Below, piece by piece: positions 48,580-60,835 of a DNA stretch of 64,000 nt (positions within the stretch are counted from its first letter, which is position 1; each line of letters opens with the position of its first letter). The DNA is taken from the NCBI GenBank assembly GCA_022376925.1, contig JAIOJX010000024.1, positions 166,377,608 to 166,441,607 of the forward strand, given 5' to 3'. Source of the stretch: Tragulus kanchil. Its lineage: Eukaryota > Chordata > Mammalia > Artiodactyla > Tragulidae. The position numbers were made by a program, and so were the translations under genes. Under the pieces are notes generated by a model, which was not told the origin of the DNA, searched no databases, and saw only the letters and a program-made list of their open reading frames with translations.

Positions 48580-49300
48580 CCTTTTAAAATTGAAATATAG
48601 TTGATGTACAATACTATATGTTACAGGTTACAATATAGTGATTCACCATTTTTAAAGGCTAAGCTCCATTTATTCTATGTGCATGCGAGCCAAATCACTT
48701 CAGTCGTGTTCCACTATTCACAACCCTATGGACTTTGGCCCGCCAGGATCCCCTGTCCAAGGGATTCTCCAGGCAAGAGGACTGGAGTGGGTTGCATGTC
48801 CTCCTCCAGGGGATCTTCCCCACCCAGGGATCAAAACTACATCTTCTGCAGCCCCTGTATGCACACAGATTATTTACCACTGAGCCACCCAGGAAGCTCA
48901 GAAGTTATTCTATAATATTGTAGAAGTTATTCTACAATATTGGCTATATTCCTTGTGTTGAACAATACCCCCTTGTAGGTTATTTTATACATAATGGTTT
49001 GAATCTCTTAATGTCTTGCTCTTAAAATTCCTCTCCCTTTCTTTTCCCCACTGGGGATCACTAGTTTATTCTATTTGTGAACCTGCTTTTCTGTTGTAGT
49101 CACTAACTTGTTGTATTTTTTAGCTTCCACATATGACTGATATTATAGAGTGTTTATCTTTCTCTGACTGACTTATTTCACTTAGCATAATGCCCTCCAA
49201 GTACATCCATGTTATTGCAAATGACAAAATTTAATTCTATTTTATGGCTGAGCAGTATTCCATTCTACATCTTCTTTACTCATTCATTTACTTTCTTTAC
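48580..49300 (-). mobile_element. L1 LINE 3' region, minus orientation, interrupted by a SINE
   Basis: The plus-strand phrases 'gaaatatagttgatgtacaa', 'tttcacttagcataatgcc', 'catccatgttattgcaaatg' and 'ggctgagcagtattccatt' are the reverse complement of the L1 3' end. A Bov-tA SINE occupies about 48677-48898. Confidence 0.85.
48677..48898 (-). mobile_element. Bov-tA SINE inserted into L1
   Basis: In reverse complement it starts 'gagcttcctgggtggctcag' and runs to the cgcatgcacat region. It interrupts the L1 at 48580-49300. A near-repeat 'gaagttattct'+'aatattg' occurs twice just after it (48901-48942). Confidence 0.85.
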
Positions 49301-49670
49301 TCATTTACTCTTCTTTACTCCTTCACAATGAACACTTAGGTTGCTTCCTCTAATCTTTAATGATCCTGAGTCAACACTTAATCTAACCCAATGTCCTCCT
49401 AGCTTGAATAGATCTAAGGAATTTGCACCCTGGAAACCTTTTTGCACCCTGGACATGTCTTTGTATTGGGATTTGTCTATGGCTTTTCTTCTGTTCTAAG
49501 ACCGATGGCTAACGTTTGGTTGCAGAATTCATGCAATTTTTCTTGTACTTTGGCCCTAATGCCCACAGTGAAGAAAATCAGAGGGAAAAAAAAATGTGAT
49601 TTATATCTATTCATTCAAGTGGAAGGAAAACATTTAATCCTAGGAAAGGCTTTCTCTTTCTTTTCTTAAC

Positions 49671-49772
49671 AGTTTCCCTGGTGACTCAGATGGATAAAGA
49701 ATTGTCCTGCAATGTGGGAGACCTGGGTTTGATCCTTGGGTTGGGAAGATCCCCTGGAGGAGAGATAGGCTA
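49671..49772 (+). mobile_element. Bov-tA SINE 5' part
   Basis: The run 'gtttccctggtgactcagat', 'cctgcaatgtgggagacctg', 'ggtttgatccttgggttggg', 'aagatcccctggaggagaga' is a Bov-tA 5' half. A copy lacking the first 18 bases is at 50779-50862. Confidence 0.85.
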
Positions 49773-49876
49773 GCCACTATCAATTTAATTTCCCCCACAT
49801 TTTCTTCCTTCCATTAGTAGAGCTGTTCTTAGTATGACTTCTCTGTAACTGCTTATTTTTTATAGTCCAAGGTAGG

Positions 49877-50365
49877 ATATTGGTTCTCAAACGTTTTGGT
49901 CTCAGAACTTCTTTACACTTTTAAAACTTCATAAGGATTCCATGTGGGCTCTATTAGTCAATACATTAGAAATTAAAACAGGAATTTTATAGCAATAGTC
50001 TTATGACACTAATTATAATATTACCAAAAGATAACCATTATATCAATAATAATAACAAACATTACATATTTACATAAATGACACTTCTATGAAAAATAGC
50101 TACATTTTCCAAAACAAAATAGTTTGGGAGTGTTACTGTGCGATATGATTGATGTTTAAGGCCTGGAAGATGCCTATATTCTCATATGTGCTTCTGTATT
50201 CAGTCTGCTATGATATCACACGCGTGTGGCTTTTGCAAACCTCTGTGATATACACATGAGAAAAGAACTGAAAGACAAATAACATTAGTATTTTTGTCCT
50301 TAAGAGTCCTCTGAAAATCTTTCAAGTTTTCTCAGGATTCCTCAGGCCACTCATTGAGAACCACT
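49877..50365 (+). mobile_element. Non-autonomous hAT-type DNA transposon with inverted ends
   Basis: The element begins 'ttggttctcaaacg' and ends 'cattgagaaccactgg', giving inverted terminal repeats around ggttctcaa/ttgagaacc. The interior ('ggtctcagaacttctttaca', 'acattagaaattaaaacagg') matches a known mammalian MER-type fossil. A duplicate is at 50967-51455. Confidence 0.75.
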
Positions 50366-50966
50366 GGTGTGGGGAAATCACAAACTGACTATGAATTGTG
50401 CAAATTCCTTACCATCTCTTTGTCTCAGTTTCTATTATGGAAAGGAGATGTTTAAACAATGTAACTTCTAAGATCTTTTTAGTTGTACAATCTCCTGACT
50501 TATTAAAGATTTTTTATATCTGATGCCTGTTCTCAACCCAGTATTAGCTCCTTTAAATTTGAGTTTGTGTCGTCCCGTTTCACAGAATCCTACTTAATGT
50601 TTCTCACTAAACATTTCCTTTAGCAGCTCAGCAAGTTTTATAATGCTTTTCACTTAAAGCTTCTAGTCAATTCTGCTAGGAAATCTTGATTCTGCCAATA
50701 AATTCTGCTAATAAAATCTCAGTCCTTTCAGAAATTAGCAGTTTAAAATAAATTAAAATAAACAGTTTTAAATGACAAGATGGATAAAGAATTGTCCTGC
50801 AATGTGGGAGACCTGGGTTTGATCCTTGGGTTGGGAAGATCCCCTGGAGGAGAGATAGGCTAGCCACTATCAATTTAATTTCCCCCACATTTTCTTCCTT
50901 CCATTAGTAGAGCTGTTCTTAGTATGACTTCTCTGTAACTGCTTATTTTTTATAGTCCAAGGTAGG

Positions 50967-51455
50967 ATATTGGTTCTCAAACGTTTTGGTCTCAGAACTT
51001 CTTTACACTTTTAAAACTTCATAAGGATTCCATGTGGGCTCTATTAGTCAATACATTAGAAATTAAAACAGGAATTTTATAGCAATAGTCTTATGACACT
51101 AATTATAATATTACCAAAAGATAACCATTATATCAATAATAATAACAAACATTACATATTTACATAAATGACACTTCTATGAAAAATAGCTACATTTTCC
51201 AAAACAAAATAGTTTGGGAGTGTTACTGTGCGATATGATTGATGTTTAAGGCCTGGAAGATGCCTATATTCTCATATGTGCTTCTGTATTCAGTCTGCTA
51301 TGATATCACACGCGTGTGGCTTTTGCAAACCTCTGTGATATACACATGAGAAAAGAACTGAAAGACAAATAACATTAGTATTTTTGTCCTTAAGAGTCCT
51401 CTGAAAATCTTTCAAGTTTTCTCAGGATTCCTCAGGCCACTCATTGAGAACCACT
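50967..51455 (+). mobile_element. hAT-type element (duplicate)
   Basis: Copy of 49877-50365 carried by D16. Its right end also starts copy 1 of D17. Confidence 0.75.
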
Positions 51456-52084
51456 GGTGTGGGGAAATCACAAACTGACTATGAATTGTGCAAATTCCTT
51501 ACCATCTCTTTGTCTCAGTTTCTATTATGGAAAGGAGATGTTTAAACAATGTAACTTCTAAGATCTTTTTAGTTGTACAATCTCCTGACTTATTAAAGAT
51601 TTTTTATATCTGATGCCTGTTCTCAACCCAGTATTAGCTCCTTTAAATTTGAGTTTGTGTCGTCCCGTTTCACAGAATCCTACTTAATGTTTCTCACTAA
51701 ACATTTCCTTTAGCAGCTCAGCAAGTTTTATAATGCTTTTCACTTAAAGCTTCTAGTCAATTCTGCTAGGAAATCTTGATTCTGCCAATAAATTCTGCTA
51801 ATAAAATCTCAGTCCTTTCAGAAATTAGCAGTTTAAAATAAATTAAAAATAACATAGCAGTTTTAAGTGACTGGGATGATACGTGGACACAGTCTGGACA
51901 AAGGTCATAAATTTTTAGTTCTAGAATCTGCTCCTACTGCCTGTCCTTTAAATACTGGTATTCTTCAGAGATTTACCCAGAATCGACTTCTCCCATCCTT
52001 ACTCCTCTCCTTGGTCAGCCACATTCTTTCTCTGGCTTCAGCGACGGGATGATTGCTCTCAAAGGTACATCTCCTGCTCAATCC

Positions 52085-52505
52085 ATTTCCAGCACTGCCT
52101 TCTGCCTGTACATCCAACTCCCGACTGGACAGCTCCTCCTAGATTTGCCCAAGCACATCAAACTCAAACTGGATACATTATCTGTCACCAACAACGAGCT
52201 ACGCCTCCCAAGCCTCCAGTCTTAATAACCAGCTTCTCCATCCACTCAGTCTCCCAAATCAGATATCTGACCGTCACTCAAAGTTCCTCCCCCTTCACCA
52301 TGCACAAATCCAACTGGAGCCAAGAACTTCTCTCTGCCAAGTTCTTTCTTTTCTAGATTATCACATTAGCCTAAATGGTTCTATCCATTCTAGTCCTGCT
52401 TCCCTCCAAATTCTTCTGTAGCACAGCCAGAGTCACCTTCACGGCACTGCGAAGAATCCCACAATCGCTTCCTTCTGCCCTTACATCAAGTCTAGACTCC
52501 TTAAT
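52085..52505 (+). mobile_element. L2-like LINE fragment
   Basis: The phrases 'tgtacatccaactcccgact', 'acatcaaactcaaactggat', 'gcacagccagagtcacctt' and 'tacatcaagtctagactcct' resemble L2 ORF2/3' sequence. The short ORFs here are remnants. A duplicate is at 53231-53651. Confidence 0.6.
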
Positions 52506-53230
52506 GTGGTATAAACAGGAATCACTGAGATCTTTTGGAGAAGGAAATGGCAACCCTCTCTAGGATTCTTGCCTGAAAAATTCCATGGACAGAGAACCAC
52601 TGGTGTGGGGAAATCACAAACTGACTATGAATTGTGCAAATTCCTTACCATCTCTTTGTCTCAGTTTCTATTATGGAAAGGAGATGTTTAAACAATGTAA
52701 CTTCTAAGATCTTTTTAGTTGTACAATCTCCTGACTTATTAAAGATTTTTTATATCTGATGCCTGTTCTCAACCCAGTATTAGCTCCTTTAAATTTGAGT
52801 TTGTGTCGTCCCGTTTCACAGAATCCTACTTAATGTTTCTCACTAAACATTTCCTTTAGCAGCTCAGCAAGTTTTATAATGCTTTTCACTTAAAGCTTCT
52901 AGTCAATTCTGCTAGGAAATCTTGATTCTGCCAATAAATTCTGCTAATAAAATCTCAGTCCTTTCAGAAATTAGCAGTTTAAAATAAATTAAAAATAACA
53001 TAGCAGTTTTAAGTGACTGGGATGATACGTGGACACAGTCTGGACAAAGGTCATAAATTTTTAGTTCTAGAATCTGCTCCTACTGCCTGTCCTTTAAATA
53101 CTGGTATTCTTCAGAGATTTACCCAGAATCGACTTCTCCCATCCTTACTCCTCTCCTTGGTCAGCCACATTCTTTCTCTGGCTTCAGCGACGGGATGATT
53201 GCTCTCAAAGGTACATCTCCTGCTCAATCC

Positions 53231-53651
53231 ATTTCCAGCACTGCCTTCTGCCTGTACATCCAACTCCCGACTGGACAGCTCCTCCTAGATTTGCCCAAGC
53301 ACATCAAACTCAAACTGGATACATTATCTGTCACCAACAACGAGCTACGCCTCCCAAGCCTCCAGTCTTAATAACCAGCTTCTCCATCCACTCAGTCTCC
53401 CAAATCAGATATCTGACCGTCACTCAAAGTTCCTCCCCCTTCACCATGCACAAATCCAACTGGAGCCAAGAACTTCTCTCTGCCAAGTTCTTTCTTTTCT
53501 AGATTATCACATTAGCCTAAATGGTTCTATCCATTCTAGTCCTGCTTCCCTCCAAATTCTTCTGTAGCACAGCCAGAGTCACCTTCACGGCACTGCGAAG
53601 AATCCCACAATCGCTTCCTTCTGCCCTTACATCAAGTCTAGACTCCTTAAT
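53231..53651 (+). mobile_element. L2-like LINE fragment (duplicate)
   Basis: Copy of 52085-52505 carried by D17. Confidence 0.6.
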
Positions 53652-53679
53652 GTGGTATAAACAGGAATCACTGAGATCT

Positions 53680-53992
53680 TTTGGAGAAGGAAATGGCAAC
53701 CCTCTCTAGGATTCTTGCCTGAAAAATTCCATGGACAGAGAAGCCTGGTGAGCTATAGTCCATGGGGGTTTCAAATGCCCCATATATACATAGTGCTTCC
53801 CTGATGGCTCAGTGGTGAGGAATCTGCCTGCAATGCAGGACACTTGGGCTCCCTCTCTGGGCCTGGGAAGATTCCCCTGGAGGAGGGCAGGGCCACCCAC
53901 TCCAGTATCCTTACCTGGAGACTCCCCATGGACAGAGGAGCCTGGCAGGCTGCAGTCCATGGGGTCACACAGAGTCAGAAATGACTAAAGTG
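53680..53992 (+). mobile_element. Bov-A2/Bov-tA SINEs, two tandem units
   Basis: A 3' half ('gagaaggaaatggcaaccct', 'attccatggacagagaagcc') is followed by a complete unit ('gtgcttccctgatggctcag', 'cctgcaatgcaggacacttg', 'ccatggacagaggagcctgg', 'agtcagaaatgactaaagtg'). Confidence 0.88.
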
Positions 53993-54507
53993 ACTACCCA
54001 GCAGCATTGAGATCTGCCCCCTTCTGGCCGATTTCCTACCTAGATTCACCATCTTCTCCTGGATGCAACTACAAAGCTGTTTTCAATTACACCGTCTCCT
54101 TCAGCTTCAAGCTCTGGAACATGGGAGGCACTTAAGAAATATTTGCCTGATTGGGTTAAATTATAATTATGCAAAATGTGTTTAAAGCAACAGCTATGCC
54201 TTTTTATTATAAAAGAAAGAAAAAAGTCAGAAATGGTTTCAGGTTTCTGCGGTAAGAGTAAACACAATAGCAACGCTGTGAAGGGTGATGAAGAATTCCA
54301 CTTTGCCATATCTCAGCTGGCTTAAAACCTGTCATAAGTCAGTGTGATTTATACTGCGATAATCCTTAAAAGATTTAGAGTTGAGAAACCTTTATCTAAA
54401 GATCTTACAGGGGCTTTACAAGGAGCTATTGTAATTTATTCTTCCTTAATAACTATCTGCTACCTGGCCCTATTAATAACTAAATGCTAAATTTTATCTC
54501 TGTGTTT

Positions 54508-54775
54508 TGGGCTTCCCTGGTGGTCCAGTGGGTAAAAAGTCTGCCTTGCAGTGCAAGGGGCACCGGTTCAATCCCTGGCCTGGGAAGATCCCACATGCCA
54601 TGGAGTGGCTGAACCGGTGTGTCCAATCAGGAGCCAGTGCTCTGGAGCGCATGCGCCTAGACCCCAGTGCTCTGCAACGAGAGAGCCCACTGCATTGGGA
54701 GGCCCACACGGGCCAAAGAGTAAAAATGGATGAAAATAAAATAGAATAGGCCAAAATTTAAAAAAAAGAAAAAAA
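54508..54775 (+). mobile_element. CHR-type SINE
   Basis: It opens 'gggcttccctggtggtccag', has 'ggttcaatccctggcctggg' and an A-rich tail at 54759-54785. Its 3' end recurs at 55804-55892 through D18. Confidence 0.87.
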
Positions 54776-54863
54776 GTTAAAAAAAATTTTATCTCTGTGT
54801 TTTTATTTATGTCATTAGTAGTATTAATCTTCCAAAACTATAAAGTGAGATTTATATACTTAT

Positions 54864-55082
54864 CAGGCCTTCCTAGGGGATTGCTCATGGTAAAGAACCT
54901 GCCTCCCAACACAGGAGACCTAAGAGACGCAGGTTTTATCCCTGCGTCAGAAAGACCCCCTGGAGGAGGGCATGACAGTCTATGCCAGTGTTCATGCCGA
55001 GAGAATCCAGCAGCCAGAGGAGCCCAGCAGGCTCTGGGCCACTGGGCTGCACACAGGTGTGCATGACTGAAGCAGCTCACAC
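54864..55082 (+). mobile_element. Bov-tA SINE
   Basis: The run 'aggccttcctaggggattgc', 'cctgcctcccaacacaggag', 'ccctggaggagggcatgaca', 'cagccagaggagcccagcag', 'gtgcatgactgaagcagctc' is a complete, diverged Bov-tA. A duplicate is at 55971-56189. Confidence 0.85.
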
Positions 55083-55970
55083 GCATGCACACATATACCT
55101 ACCAGTAAAGTGTATTTTATACCTTCTGACAAAATTCTTTACAGAAATCTATTTTTCTTTAGACACCTCTGAATAAATCAGGGCTCTTGGCCTAGAATGA
55201 AATTGTCACTGGTACTGAAACTATACATTCATGATTCAATGAATGATTGTCTAAAACTGCTGGAAGAAGGGGGAGAAGACATCAAAGGAGAAGGGAGAAG
55301 GGACAGAGGCGGCGGCAGCAGCAACAAATGTCTGAGACCTTGTGTCGAGGGTGTTTTCCTCACCAAACCCCGTGACAGTCATGAGTCTAACATTGTTTGG
55401 GGCCTTCCTGTCACACAGAGACTCGCCAACCCGAATGGAGTCTCTCTTTCAAATTCCTTCTGATTAAAAACCAAACAAAACTGCAATAAAGCCCAGTCCT
55501 CCGTGCACTCTGGGTGGAACGTTACCTTTCTTCATATGGGATCCATTAAGGCAAGTATCTGATGCCTGTGGTCAGGCTGTGATTTCCCCACAGCCTGTAG
55601 TGGTGACCAATGCTGGAGAAACGCCAAACGCTTCCCTGTGTAGCAATCTTTGGTTTTTTCAACACCCTCAGAGCAAAGAGAAGCCAGCTCTGGGCCAACC
55701 CAACATCAATAACACTTCCTTGAAGCTGTAAACAGAAGATCGCCCCCTGATACAACATCAGGCCAACACCCAGAGCAGCATGTGTGCTCATCAGGAACCC
55801 TGAGGGAGGCCCACACGGGCCAAAGAGTAAAAATGGATGAAAATAAAATAGAATAGGCCAAAATTTAAAAAAAAGAAAAAAAGTTAAAAAAAATTTTATC
55901 TCTGTGTTTTTATTTATGTCATTAGTAGTATTAATCTTCCAAAACTATAAAGTGAGATTTATATACTTAT

Positions 55971-56189
55971 CAGGCCTTCCTAGGGGATTGCTCATGGTAA
56001 AGAACCTGCCTCCCAACACAGGAGACCTAAGAGACGCAGGTTTTATCCCTGCGTCAGAAAGACCCCCTGGAGGAGGGCATGACAGTCTATGCCAGTGTTC
56101 ATGCCGAGAGAATCCAGCAGCCAGAGGAGCCCAGCAGGCTCTGGGCCACTGGGCTGCACACAGGTGTGCATGACTGAAGCAGCTCACAC
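55971..56189 (+). mobile_element. Bov-tA SINE (duplicate)
   Basis: Copy of 54864-55082 carried by D18. Confidence 0.85.
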
Positions 56190-57115
56190 GCATGCACACA
56201 TATACCTACCAGTAAAGTGTATTTTATACCTTCTGACAAAATTCTTTACAGAAATCTATTTTTCTTTAGACACCTCTGAATAAATCAGGGCTCTTGGCCT
56301 AGAATGAAATTGTCACTGGTACTGAAACTATACATTCATGATTCAATGAATGATTGTCTAAAACTGCTGGAAGAAGGGGGAGAAGACATCAAAGGAGAAG
56401 GGAGAAGGGACAGAGGCGGCGGCAGCAGCAACAAATGTCTGAGACCTTGTGTCGAGGGTGTTTTCCTCACCAAACCCCGTGACAGTCATGAGTCTAACAT
56501 TGTTTGGGGCCTTCCTGTCACACAGAGACTCGCCAACCCGAATGGAGTCTCTCTTTCAAATTCCTTCTGATTAAAAACCAAACAAAACTGCAATAAAGCC
56601 CAGTCCTCCGTGCACTCTGGGTGGAACGTTACCTTTCTTCATATGGGATCCATTAAGGCAAGTATCTGATGCCTGTGGTCAGGCTGTGATTTCCCCACAG
56701 CCTGTAGTGGTGACCAATGCTGGAGAAACGCCAAACGCTTCCCTGTGTAGCAATCTTTGGTTTTTTCAACACCCTCAGAGCAAAGAGAAGCCAGCTCTGG
56801 GCCAACCCAACATCAATAACACTTCCTTGAAGCTGTAAACAGAAGATCGTCCCCGCTGATACAACATCAGGCCAACACCCAGAGCAGCATGTGTGCTCAT
56901 CAGGAACCCTGAGGGTGACCGCCTACAGCCTGTTGTCAAAAAAAATGAAAATAAACATCCTCAGATGATGTTTGGTTTTACGTGCTGAGAGCAATCGCCA
57001 AGGGCTAATTTCCAGTAGTTAGACACCCAAAGCCCTACGGTTACATACATGCACGTTTTTCAGAGTAAAAGTTGATTTAATAGGGCGATCAGGATACTCA
57101 TAAGTTACAAAGTGT

Positions 57116-57434
57116 TAGGTTAAGTGTTATTTTTTTTTCTTTTTTTTTTTTGAGGGGGCCGGGTTGGGGAGGGAGGGGGGCAGGCGGGCCACTTCTATTG
57201 GTCTTTCATTTATCTATTTTCATCCATCTTTGTTCTTTGGCCTGCGTGGGCCTCCCATCGCAGTGGCCTCTGTCGCTGCAGGGCACCGGCTTGGTAGTTG
57301 AACACGTGGTTCCAGCCGCTCTGTGGCACATGGGATCTTCCCAGGCCAGGGATCGAACCTGCGCCCCTTGCACTGCAAGGCGGTGTCCTTACCCACTGGA
57401 CCACCAGGGAAGCCCCGGGTTAAGTGTTATTTAA
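57116..57434 (-). mobile_element. CHR-type SINE with target-site duplication, minus orientation
   Basis: In reverse complement it starts 'ggggcttccctggtggtcca' (ending at about 57416) and runs to the poly-T side at 57130-57151. The direct repeat 'ggttaagtgttattt' flanks it (57117-57131 and 57418-57432), a clear insertion footprint. Confidence 0.9.
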
Positions 57435-57530
57435 TGAACATTCCTAGAGAACCTACTGTGCGCTAGGCCCAGGGTACCTTATGAAGACTAGGACACAGTC
57501 CCTGCCTTCAGGTCACATGACTTTCACAAC
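57425..57530 (+). mobile_element. L2-like LINE fragment
   Basis: The order 'gagaacctactgtgcgctag', 'gcccagggtacc', 'cacagtccctgccttcagg' resembles the common L2 'tattgagcacctactatg' 3' module. Confidence 0.5.
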
Positions 57531-57827
57531 CAGGAAAATCCTAAGCATCCCAGGACTGGTATCACACTGGGACTATGACCAACGAGGGGCTCCAGGGAAC
57601 AGAGGAGAACTCAGTTATGCAGAAAGGAGGAAAGGAATGGAGAGCATGGGTGACATCTGAATCAGCCGTGACCAGATGAGGAGGAGTTTTCTAAGAAGGG
57701 GAGAGAAGTGGGGAGGTCTAGGTTGAGGAAAGAGTCCCCACAAACAGTGTGAAAGTGCACAGCACATGCTGAGTATCTCAGGGGAGCATAAAGAGAGGCA
57801 TCTGAAGATCTCTCACTCCAGGGAAAT

Positions 57828-57962
57828 GGTTTCCAAACTGTGGTCCTCTCAATAGCAGCAGCCGCGCCTGGCAGCCTGGGAGACATGTCAACTTTCAGGC
57901 CCCACCCCAGACCTATGGAATCAGAACCTCTACAGATGCATTTTAACAGCATTTAAAATCTG
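57828..57962 (+). mobile_element. MER5-type hAT DNA transposon fossil
   Basis: The phrases 'ggtttccaaactgtggtcc', 'ggccccaccccagacctatg', 'gaatcagaacctctacagat', 'gcattttaacagc' match MER5. A duplicate is at 58934-59068. Confidence 0.8.
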
Positions 57963-58639
57963 TATTTTACTTTATGTGTCTTTCCAAATCACATATTTGC
58001 CATTACCAGGTGCTTCCTAACAATGACTCAAACAATAAACGCCCTAAAATAATTCACTCATATTAAAAGAAAAAATAAACAGAAGAAGGGCACATAAACA
58101 TACACTATATGTACGGCTAGAAATACTATCCAAAGTCAGACAACGAACTGGAACGCAATGTCTGTAAGCCACATCACAAAGGACTACTAATATATAAGGA
58201 CTCCAATAAATATAAAAGAAAGAAATCCAGCAGTATAGCAACATGAATAAAAGATACTAACAGTGTATAGAAGGAAAATATAAATGGATCTTAAACGAAG
58301 GAAATGCAGTCAGTCTCACCCATGATAACGCATGTACAAATTAAAGCTACTGCTACACACCATTTTAAAAATGAACAAATTGACAAAACTCTGCAGTTTG
58401 ATGTGTATGGAGGGAAGGCACTCACAGGAGGGAGGTGGGATTGTGAAACGGTATACCTGCGTCAGGTGTAGTTTGGCAATAGCCATCAAAACTATAAACA
58501 CATTTATCCTATGGCCCAACAACTGCATTTCTGACAAGTTTTCTACAGACATGATTGAATCTGTACAAGGCTACTCATTTCTGTACTTGTAAAAGCAAAA
58601 GTCTGAGGAGGGCATGCACGGCCACCCCTAAGGGACAAA

Positions 58640-58798
58640 ATGAAACTGTAACTCAGTCGTGTCCAGCTCTTTGTGACCCCGTGGACTGTAGCCCACCAGG
58701 CTCCTCTGTCCATGCGGTTTTCCAGGCAAGAATCCTGGAGTGGGTTGCCATTCCTTTCTCCAGGGGATCTTCCAACCCAGAGATTAAACCTGGGCTCG
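58640..58798 (-). mobile_element. Bov-tA/Bov-A2 SINE, minus orientation (copy 1 of 3)
   Basis: The plus-strand phrases 'actcagtcgtgtccagctct', 'ttgtgaccccgtggactgta', 'ggcaagaatcctggagtggg', 'ttgccattcctttctccag' are the reverse complement of a young Bov-tA/Bov-A2. Further copies are at 59746-59910 and 60836-61000. Confidence 0.92.
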
Positions 58799-58933
58799 TA
58801 AGAAGGGAGAGAAGTGGGGAGGTCTAGGTTGAGGAAAGAGTCCCCACAAACAGTGTGAAAGTGCACAGCACATGCTGAGTATCTCAGGGGAGCATAAAGA
58901 GAGGCATCTGAAGATCTCTCACTCCAGGGAAAT

Positions 58934-59068
58934 GGTTTCCAAACTGTGGTCCTCTCAATAGCAGCAGCCGCGCCTGGCAGCCTGGGAGACATGTCAACTT
59001 TCAGGCCCCACCCCAGACCTATGGAATCAGAACCTCTACAGATGCATTTTAACAGCATTTAAAATCTG
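58934..59068 (+). mobile_element. MER5 fossil (duplicate)
   Basis: Copy of 57828-57962 carried by D19. Confidence 0.8.
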
Positions 59069-59745
59069 TATTTTACTTTATGTGTCTTTCCAAATCACAT
59101 ATTTGCCATTACCAGGTGCTTCCTAACAATGACTCAAACAATAACACCCCTAAAATAATTCACTCATATTAAAAGAAAAAATAAACAGAAGAAGGGCACA
59201 TAAACATACACTATATGTACGGCTAGAAATACTATCCAAAGTCAGACAACGAACTGGAACGCAATGTCTGTAAGCCACATCACAAAGGACTACTAATATA
59301 TAAGGACTCCAATAAATATAAAAGAAAGAAATCCAGCAGTATAGCAACATGAATAAAAGATACTAACAGTGTATAGAAGGAAAATATAAATGGATCTTAA
59401 ACGAAGGAAATGCAGTCAGTCTCACCCATGATAACGCACGTACAAATTAAAGCTACTGCTACACACCATTTTAAAAATGAACAAATTGACAAAACTCTGC
59501 AGTTTGATGTGTATGGAGGGAAGGCACTCACAGGAGGGAGGTGGGATTGTGAAACGGTATACCTGCGTCAGGTGTAGTTTGGCAATAGCCATCAAAACTA
59601 TAAACACATTTATCCTATGGCCCAACAACTGCATTTCTGACAAGTTTTCTACAGACATGATTGAATCTGTACAAGGCTACTCATTTCTGTACTTGTAAAA
59701 GCAAAAGTCTGAGGAGGGCATGCACGGCCACCCCTAAGGGACAAA

Positions 59746-59910
59746 ATGAAACTGTAACTCAGTCGTGTCCAGCTCTTTGTGACCCCGTGGACTGTAGCCC
59801 ACCAGGCTCCTCTGTCCATGCGGTTTTCCAGGCAAGAATCCTGGAGTGGGTTGCCATTCCTTTCTCCAGGGGGATCTTCCAACCCAGAGATTAAACCTGG
59901 GTCTCGTTCA
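59746..59910 (-). mobile_element. Bov-tA/Bov-A2 SINE (copy 2 of 3)
   Basis: Same element as 58640-58798, here with a complete 5' side. Confidence 0.92.
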
Positions 59911-60835
59911 GGAAGACTAAGCAACTAGCACTACTACTACTACGAGGGACAAAATAAATTCTGGCCTAATGAACAAAGTGCCAGATTAAAATTTTTTAAG
60001 TATGCTTTTAGGCACTGATAAAGGAAAGAGTTCTTAAATATATTACTTAGCTAAAAAAATGAAATCTGCATTTTAATGAGTCTTCCTGGTGGTTCTGATG
60101 GGAGATAAAGTTTGAGAGCCAGTCACCTAAGGGAACAAAGGAGATGGAGGCATCAAGAACAAATGAGCTACAACAGGGAAAAAGAGGCCAGACTCTGGAG
60201 AAAGACAAATCATGGGTCAGATATTTGTGCCGCATCTTATTGGCTTTGCAACAAGTTGTGTAACTACATTGGGAACGATCCTTAAAATCTTTGAGCTTTA
60301 AATGCCCCATCTCCTGATTGGGGGTGACACATTACTTAAAGAATTTAATACAATAATTGCAAAGTGTTCCGCTCACTCACACGGGCATATAGCAAAAGAT
60401 AGCTCACAATTTTAATAAGAACATAGTTGAAAGCTCTGTTACTAGACATACAAAATTTGAGATAATAGTCGATAACCCAGTGGCAGAATCCAAGAGAAGC
60501 CTGAAAAGGGTGAAGACCTCAAAGAGAGACTGAAACTGAAGAATGATAGGGAAGGACACGCAATATTAGGCCCTGGCTCACACCCCAGGTGGTTTGATGT
60601 GTATGGAGGGAAGGCACTCACAGGAGGGAGGTGGGATTGTGAAACGGTATACCTGCGTCAGGTGTAGTTTGGCAATAGCCATCAAAACTATAAACACATT
60701 TATCCTATGGCCCAACAACTGCATTTCTGACAAGTTTTCTACAGACATGATTGAATCTGTACAAGGCTACTCATTTCTGTACTTGTAAAAGCAAAAGTCT
60801 GAGGAGGGCATGCACGGCCACCCCTAAGGGACAAA

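Larger units (their letters stand above)
49689..51865 (+). repeat. Tandem ~1.09 kb duplication D16
   Basis: Copy 1 is 49689-50772 and copy 2 is 50779-51865 (offset 1,090). The end of copy 1 (50752-50778) is a degraded form of 51842-51872. Confidence 0.95.
51446..53742 (+). repeat. Tandem ~1.15 kb duplication D17
   Basis: Copy 1 is 51446-52596 and copy 2 is 52592-53742 (offset 1,146), meeting at shared 'gagaa'. The block 51446-51865 also equals 50356-50772, so it occurs three times. Confidence 0.95.
54697..56915 (+). repeat. Tandem ~1.11 kb duplication D18
   Basis: Copy 1 is 54697-55806 and copy 2 is 55804-56915 (offset 1,107). The boundary lies inside a CHR SINE. Near the end of copy 1 'gatcgccccctgat' replaces 'gatcgtccccgctgat'. 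Confidence 0.95.
57692..59906 (+). repeat. Tandem ~1.11 kb duplication D19
   Basis: Copy 1 is 57692-58798 and copy 2 is 58799-59906. A G is lost at the very start of copy 2. Copy 1 ends with small errors ('ctccaggggatcttcc' against 'ctccagggggatcttcc', 'gggctcgta' against 'gggtctcgt'). Confidence 0.95.
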
